From Isoetes taiwanensis (taxonomy: Eukaryota; Streptophyta; Lycopodiopsida; Isoetales; Isoetaceae), in assembly GCA_021234155.1 (NCBI GenBank), contig JAJEKV010000036.1, forward strand, positions 1,188,777-1,252,776: DNA of 64,000 bases, given 5' to 3'. Positions 58,489 through 64,000 of this stretch are shown in pieces. The notes under the pieces were generated by a model, which saw nothing but the letters and a program-made list of their open reading frames with translations, was not told where the DNA came from and made no database searches. A program made the translations under genes and the position numbers. The first letter of the stretch is position 1. The number at the start of each line of letters is the position of its first letter.

Positions 58489-59009
58489 ATGAAGAAGGGT
58501 AACAAACGTAAAGCTGATCAATGTTCATTGCTGCAAATGCAATGCTTTAAGAGGTCTACACCTGAGACAGTGGCTGCAACCTCATTCTCAAGTATCACTG
58601 AAGATAATGGCCATGAAGATGAAAGAATTCTCAAAAATCGAAAGCTTTGGCAGGATTCATGGTTAAGAGACTGGGACTGGTTGGAGTTCAATCATGAAAT
58701 AGGTAGAGTTTTTTGTAAAATTTGCAAGCAGGATAAAAAGAGTAAGAGTCCATTTGGCAATGAAGGTTCATGGAATGTGAGAACTTCAGCATTCTTTGAG
58801 CATGCTAGTAGTGACGGTCATAGGCAAGCAGCATGGTCTGCAGTAAATAAAAATGCCATGGAAAAGGTTGCTGTTAGGAGAAGTGTGACAGTAAACAATG
58901 CACTTGCCAATCTGTTCAAGTCACATTTCTTTCTAACATAGAAGACATGGAAGTGGATATAGAGAATGAAACAAATCTGAATCTCTTGGATCTGAACAAT
59001 TGTAGTTGA
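58489..59009 (+). CDS. TTF-type zinc-finger protein fragment (hAT-transposase-like)
   Basis: Open frame 58489-58941 after an acceptor-like TTGATCAG: MKKGNKRKADQ, then WLRDWDWLEFNHEIGRVFCK, ICKQDKKSKSPFGNEGSWNV, RTSAFFEHASSDGHRQAAWS. This is the TTF-type zinc finger (W-L..Y/F......FC..C, then F..H..S..H..A) found at the N-terminus of hAT-family transposases and ZNF862-like proteins. A one-base slip near 58930 would extend it as SNIEDMEVDIENETNLNLLD to a stop at 59009. The DUF4371 and dimerisation domains that normally follow are absent. It may be a truncated hAT element or a short exon-like remnant. Confidence 0.6.
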
Positions 59010-59680
59010 TTGTATTCGCAAAATATATTTTGTTGAATTTGATCATGTATTTGACTATGCTCAATATGTTGCTCTACTTGAAAAATTTGCATTGTTCCTG
59101 ATATTTTAATTTTTAAAGGAAAAATTCCGGTTACAAATAGTATAGCAGGAAATTTCCGATTGCATTTGTTAATTTCCGATAACTCTAAAACCTTGTAGGA
59201 AAAATTCCCTAAGGCTGCAGGAGGTTTGGTGCACGCTGCCCTGTTGTTGATGCCCAATACAGAAAGGTTTGTTGTTTCCAGACCAAATTTAAGCAGAGTA
59301 TAAATCTTTGAGGAAGCTGCATGTGGTTGTTATGTCTTAATCCGTGTCTTTCACTTCTTGAAATCAGCTTGCAGGATTGAGCTTAGTTTTGAGCTTAAAG
59401 GTCGTCAGCCAAAATGTCATTCAGAAAATGTCCAGATAATATCTTCATTTGGACAGCTCCCTGGTAGGCTATTTTGGAAAGTTATTTCCTTCATCGAAGT
59501 TCTCTTATTCGGCAGTAAGAATCGTCGCATCGATGATAGGAAAATTAAGTACTTATCTAGATACTCTGTTAAGTGATTTCCAAGTTGAAATTCAAATGCA
59601 CATTTGCAGGGTAGTATGCTTATATAGACTCAGGTGATATACAAGTTGAAATTGAAATTCTTGGAAATGCACATCTGCAG

Positions 59681-60346
59681 GGTCAAGCTTTGGATCTAAG
59701 AATAAGTATTTGTGTATGACAACTTGGGGATGCAACTTAAACTTGTGTCCAACAACTCAGCTGGAACAGTTACTGCGTTTTATGTAAGTATGCATTTTAT
59801 GAAGAGAGCATAACCTTGGCAAAATTTCTAAAACAGAAATGACATGCTTGCAATGCAGATGTCTTCTTTAACAGATGATAGAAGTGAATTTGATTATGAA
59901 TTCCTAGGCAATGTATCAGGCCAGCCTTACATACTTCAAACCAATATATATGTAAATGGGGTAGGGAACCGTGAAGAACGTATATTTCTATGGTTTGATC
60001 CTACAGCAGATTTCCACACATACAGTGTTCGTTGGAATGAACATCAGTTAACGTAAGTTTCATCTTAATAGCAAGCAAGCAGACATACTGATGAGCTTTG
60101 CCTCTAACTTAAGTTGATGATTCACATTTGTTGTGCAAATTTCTTGTTGATGATATACCAATTCGAGTTTACAGAAACAACAGTGGTTTAGGTATTCCAT
60201 ATCCCTATGAGCAGCCAGTGGGGATTTATTCAAGCATATGGAATGGGGATCAATGGGCCACCCGCGGCGGACTTGACAGGAATTTTGAAATTAGTGGCTG
60301 CCAGTGGACAGGTTTCTTAGAAAACTGTCTATCTCACAAGGGCTAG
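59681..60346 (+). pseudogene. Xyloglucan endotransglucosylase/hydrolase (XTH) pseudogene
   Basis: Exon 59681-59783 has FGSKNKYL and then, after a frameshift, MQLKLVSNNSAGTVTAFY. Exon 59859-60052 reads [61 protein letters not shown] third stretch, 60140-60346, reads [44 protein letters not shown]. The catalytic ExDxE core (EFDYE) is intact. XTHs cut and rejoin xyloglucan in the cell wall. Defects: the exon 1 frameshift, no AG acceptor before the third stretch (TGTGCAAATTTC), loss of homology after ATRGG, and no signal peptide or C-terminal XET_C domain. Confidence 0.88.
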
Positions 60347-60349
60347 TGG

Positions 60350-61140
60350 AATGATGGAAAATATCACCATCTAGATCAGCAACAAATGAAAAAGTTGAAC
60401 TGGGTGAAGCAGAATTACATGATCTATAATTATTGCACCGACACGAAAAGATTTTCACCCTTGCCCTCAGAATGATACGAGGCTTAGATATCAGCTGCAA
60501 TTGATTGGCAAATGAAACAAGAGTGATTTTTTGAACCCAGTGCCACCAGTTTTCTGGAGAAGAAATTGACAGCTTAAAGCTTGATGTAATGCCCAATGTA
60601 TAAGCATTATAGACTAGTCCATAATACCTCAAAAATGTTTCATCACGAACATTACAGAGCCCATAGTACTTCAACTGTCTACTCTGGATATATTTGCTGC
60701 TAAAATGTATTCAAACAATTCTTTAGGCCACCCATGGATGTGAAAAATACAAGAAAATATAAAGGCACAAATGTCACACAAATGGTTTGATTATGCTCTT
60801 TAGAATGGTAACTATACCATAGGCAACTAGATTGAGCGTTTCCTTATTAAAATTCCTTCATTAGAGGAGCGTGGCCACCTATTGTGCGCCTCCCATCGGC
60901 ACACATGGAAAACCCATTATGAGTTTTTTAGGGCTCCAGTTAATATAGGGCTCCAGTTAATATTATGGGTTTTTTAGGGCTCCAGTTAATAAGGTTGCGC
61001 ACAGGAAGGTGGAGGCTCTTATCACAACCAATCGCCATAGATAGCTCAATCAATGAGGTATGAGCCTCACTTTTAGTACTCGATGTTTGGATTCTTAAAT
61101 TTTCGAAGATTTAAGACTGGAAGTAGATACTATACGAATT
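60350..61140. other. Intergenic DNA with a small repeat
   Basis: AGGGCTCCAGTTAAT occurs three times at 60929-60992. Otherwise nothing was recognised. Confidence 0.4.
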
Positions 61141-61144
61141 GCAC

Positions 61145-61880
61145 ACTTTTCGCATATAACAAATTACTTGGGTAATCTAAATGAATCTTCAGATAATCTT
61201 TGGCGCTAGATGTGTTCTACAGCAGAATCTTCATAAAATCTTAGGGAATGTAGAAGAATCTACATGAAATCTTGGGGAATCTCAGGGAATTTAGAGGAAT
61301 CTTAAGATAATCTTTGGAAATCTAGGGGAATCCCAGGAAAATCTTATGAAATCTAGGGAATCTTCTTGGGAAATCTTGATAGGATCTTAGAGAATCTACA
61401 TATAATCTTGGGGAGTCTATGTGAATTGCGAGAGAAACTTTGAGAATCTAGGGGAATCATGATGGAATCTTTGAGATTATGGGGGAATCTTGATGGAATC
61501 TTGGAGAACTTAAGGGATATTCATATGATCTAAAAGAATCCAAAGTAATCTTCATAAAATCTTTAGGAATCTAGGGGAATCTTGATGAAACCTTAGGGAA
61601 CCTAAAGGAATCTTCATAGAATCTAAGGGATCCTAAGAGAATCTACATATTATCGTGGGGAATCTAGGTGAATCTTGGGACAATCTCTAAGAATCTAAGA
61701 GAATCTCAAGAGAATCTTAGCAAATCTATAGAAATCTCTAAAAACATCTTTGAGAATCTAGGAGAAATCAAGAGAATCTTCGTAATCTCTTCGAGAATAT
61801 AAGGGAATCTTTATAAAATCTGAATGAATATTTGAGAATCGGGAGAAATAGTTATAATCTAAAAAATCTAGGGGAATCTT
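61145..61880 (+). repeat. GAATCT-rich imperfect minisatellite
   Basis: About 730 bp dominated by GGGAATCTAGGGGAATCTTG and related 10-14 bp phrases, with irregular spacing and no fixed period. No genes. Confidence 0.85.
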
Positions 61881-61889
61881 TGCACTGGT

Positions 61890-63015
61890 GTGTTTTGCAG
61901 GGTCGACTTCATGCAGTCCTTCATAGTACAAACACTTGTATATATGTATATATATATTATGCTTTTACAAGCAACCTTCCTTTTACAGGATCTATATTCT
62001 TGATAAATGCCATAAATATAATAACTAGGAATTTGTAGCTTAAAAATAATTCATTATAACCCATATTTGTTGCATGATGATGTTCCAGGCTAGTCTTAAA
62101 TATTATTAATCCTGCATCCAAGTGGGAAAAGCTGGTACCTGCCACCGTCACAATCAAGAACACGTGTTAGTACAGGTGCCAGAAAGTGGAAGACAGGTGT
62201 CAACGCTTTTTATAAAACCCCCCTTGCTAATCGGTGTCGAGGACACAAGGATAATTAAGATCTAGTCCTTATCATGCATGCACATTTTATCCATTAGAGC
62301 TAATTTATTATCTAGCTCATTATAATGTATGCGGAAAAATATATATATACGGAATTCAAGCAAGAAAAATACCTTCTCCCATATATGGGTACGGTTTTGG
62401 CCCCAAAAAAACCCCCTTTCGTACACTCACATGTTTTCTATGGTTTTTACTGAGTGCACCCCCCGGGGAGAAACCATACCTGGATAATGCACTTGGTTTC
62501 ATGATTAGGAGGTCAAAATGTTAGTAAAATACTTACAAGGCAGAGTAAGATCTAATGGACATAAAACCCCCCAAAAAAACATGAATAAGGTTTAGAGTAT
62601 AAAGATGTCATATCCGATAATAGATACATGGGCCATCAATTAGCCTAGTGCATGGACATGCGTTTGGCTGAGATGATGCAGGCAGTGTTACTACCGCCTC
62701 TATAGAAGCACGTATCTAAGCCTGCAATATAGATATTACATGGTATATTCCCAAACCCCCACCTCTCCAAGGGTATCTTCTTCATGCACAACAAAAAGTG
62801 GAACTTTGCTTTATAATTCAAGAACTCTCATCTGTTGTAGCTCGACCCAACACGTGGAATTGAGCCTTTCTAATCACTTTTTTATTAACAAGTACAAAAA
62901 ACTCCCAGTTATTGAACTGAATAATTCAATTTCAAAGAAATAATCTAGACCGTACACAATCAAGTGAAGAAACAAGTAGGGCAGATTCAATGAGTCGCTA
63001 ATAAGAAACAGTGGG
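61890..63015. other. Intergenic DNA, no recognisable gene
   Basis: AT-rich sequence. A GAGTGCACCCCCC phrase at 62452 recalls the dispersed repeat at 8205 and 25095. No coding family was seen. Confidence 0.35.
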
Positions 63016-63027
63016 CAATAAGGGGTA

Positions 63028-63192
63028 GATAACGTCCTCTCCCGAGGAGTTATGGGCCAGGAAAATGGCCGAGTGGCCATGTAGTGGCCATGTGGCCACG
63101 AATTCGATAACGTCTGCTGTTATGGCGGGAATTTGCGGGCCACATGGCCACGAGGCCATTTTGCCGCCCATAACCCGAGGGAGGACGATATC
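63028..63192. mobile_element. Inverted-repeat element (foldback/MITE-like)
   Basis: The left arm 63028-63085 (GATAACGTCCTC, GTTATGGGC, AAAATGGCC, GTGGCCATGT) pairs with the right arm 63137-63192 in inverted order, with a few mismatches and gaps over about 56 bp. The loop is about 50 bp and has its own GTGGCCACG and GTTAT motifs. No clear target duplication was found. Confidence 0.65.
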
Positions 63193-63374
63193 GGCCTTTA
63201 ACGCCCCGTGGGTCGGCATTTAGCAGAATGATCGCCATAGTTGAAGCTTGGGGAGCCCGCACCATATTCCAGCATCACAGCTTCACAGAATCAGCAGGCC
63301 GATACTCACATCAACGGATTTTAAATGGAAACAAAGGGAATGCATCTGGCCGCATCTTTGTTCTTGAAATAGAG

Positions 63375-63620
63375 CCAGCTCTGTTTTTGAAACAGAGCAT
63401 CTGCTGCAGCAGATCTTCTGAATCAACTATCCCCTTAACAAATCCCAGATATAGCTCCGTTTTTGAAACAGAGCATCTGTTGCCAAAGAAACAGAGCATC
63501 TGCTACCAAAGAAACAGAGCTGTAGACCTGTAGACGGATTTTTGCCAAAGAAACAGACGGATTTTTGCCAAAGAAACAGAAATGTAGACGGATTTTTGCC
63601 AAAGAAACAGAACTGTAAGA
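63375..63620 (+). repeat. CAGAGCATCTG and GACGGATTTTTGCC short repeats
   Basis: CTCYGTTTTTGAAACAGAGC (a hairpin) occurs twice near 63380 and 63452. GACGGATTTTTGCCAAAGAA then ACAGA occurs three times between 63533 and 63612. CTGTAAGAACT is also repeated. Confidence 0.8.
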
Positions 63621-64000
63621 ACTCTTACGTGCGACTGAAACTTTTTGCGACAGAACTGTAGAACTGTAAGAACTTTTTGCGGTGGTTGCATGCGACTTTT
63701 AGCTGGCGACGGCCTACGGCGCCCGGATTTGTTGCTCGGATTTTTTAGAACTACTCGGCTATGGCAACGGATTTGTTTCTGCCATTTTTGCTACGGCGGA
63801 GGGCCCAAAAGAAAGAAAATCACCAGTGGCAGCAGAGGAAATGCTATGGCCATAACATCTTTGTTATGGTCATAACCGATTGGGCCACATAATGTTACTG
63901 GACATAACATCTGGAGATCAACGGCTAAGATTAAACCCTACAGCTAAATGCTGAGGCCAAGGACGTTAAGAATGGATGCAAAATAAATATGAGAACGAAA
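63621..64000. other. Right edge, no gene seen
   Basis: GC-richer start, then CATAAC/GTTATG-containing inverted phrases at 63850-63910 that recall the loop of the 63.1 kb element. No coding family was seen. Confidence 0.35.

Overview
The window looks like nuclear DNA of a seed plant with a large, repeat-rich genome. The signs are an intronless plant-type histone H4 gene, a nuclear-type tRNA-Ser(GCU), short-intron plant gene pieces (XTH, PPR, DEAD-box helicase, PP2C, CRINKLY4-type ectodomain, ATL-type RING) and many degenerate transposons. A gymnosperm would fit the low gene density and old, eroded repeats, but nothing in the sequence proves it.

Layout. 1-8050 is a repeat-bounded island. It has two related minisatellites (1-1147, 2255-2900), two inverted copies of one unrecognised exon (1482-1898 +, 3701-3258 -), and a multi-exon minus-strand gene (6932-4504) for a ULP1/SENP-type SUMO protease with its His-Asp-Gln-Cys catalytic set. 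This gene lies between two arrays of a GATTCC/GGAATC repeat and beside a terminal sequence at 8010-8050. The same terminal sequence bounds a complete 2.5 kb element at 54751-57246, which has long terminal inverted repeats (TIRs) and an 11-bp target duplication. I read the set as a Mutator-like (MULE) family, with the ULP1 gene as probable cargo, as in the known Kaonashi-type MULEs. 8-22 kb is mostly eroded intergenic DNA with a candidate Helitron terminus (14975). 21.9-23.7 kb holds the H4 gene, a partial H4 duplicate and the tRNA.

25-27 kb is a row of unrelated gene fragments (CR4-type ectodomain, PPR, atypical SDR). 27-32 kb holds tRNA-derived SINE copies, a polypurine block, a RING-H2 fragment, and a striking array of seven ~68-bp units, most built on a 30-bp palindrome (31791-32230). 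36-42 kb has a PPR E-domain fragment, a degenerate Ty1/copia element, a Helitron 5' terminus with an adjacent empty-site copy, and just inside it one PP2C exon plus the last two exons of an RH17-like helicase, which suggests Helitron capture. 44.4-45.7 kb looks like a retroposed insertion with a 32-nt poly(A). 57.3-64 kb has a TTF/hAT-type zinc-finger ORF, a frameshifted XTH pseudogene, a 700-bp GAATCT-rich array and an inverted-repeat element near 63.1 kb.

Only histone H4 and tRNA-Ser look clearly intact. The ULP1 gene has an intact 3' half, while its 5' exon structure is unresolved. Most other coding matches are partial, and no host operon-like or pathway grouping is visible.
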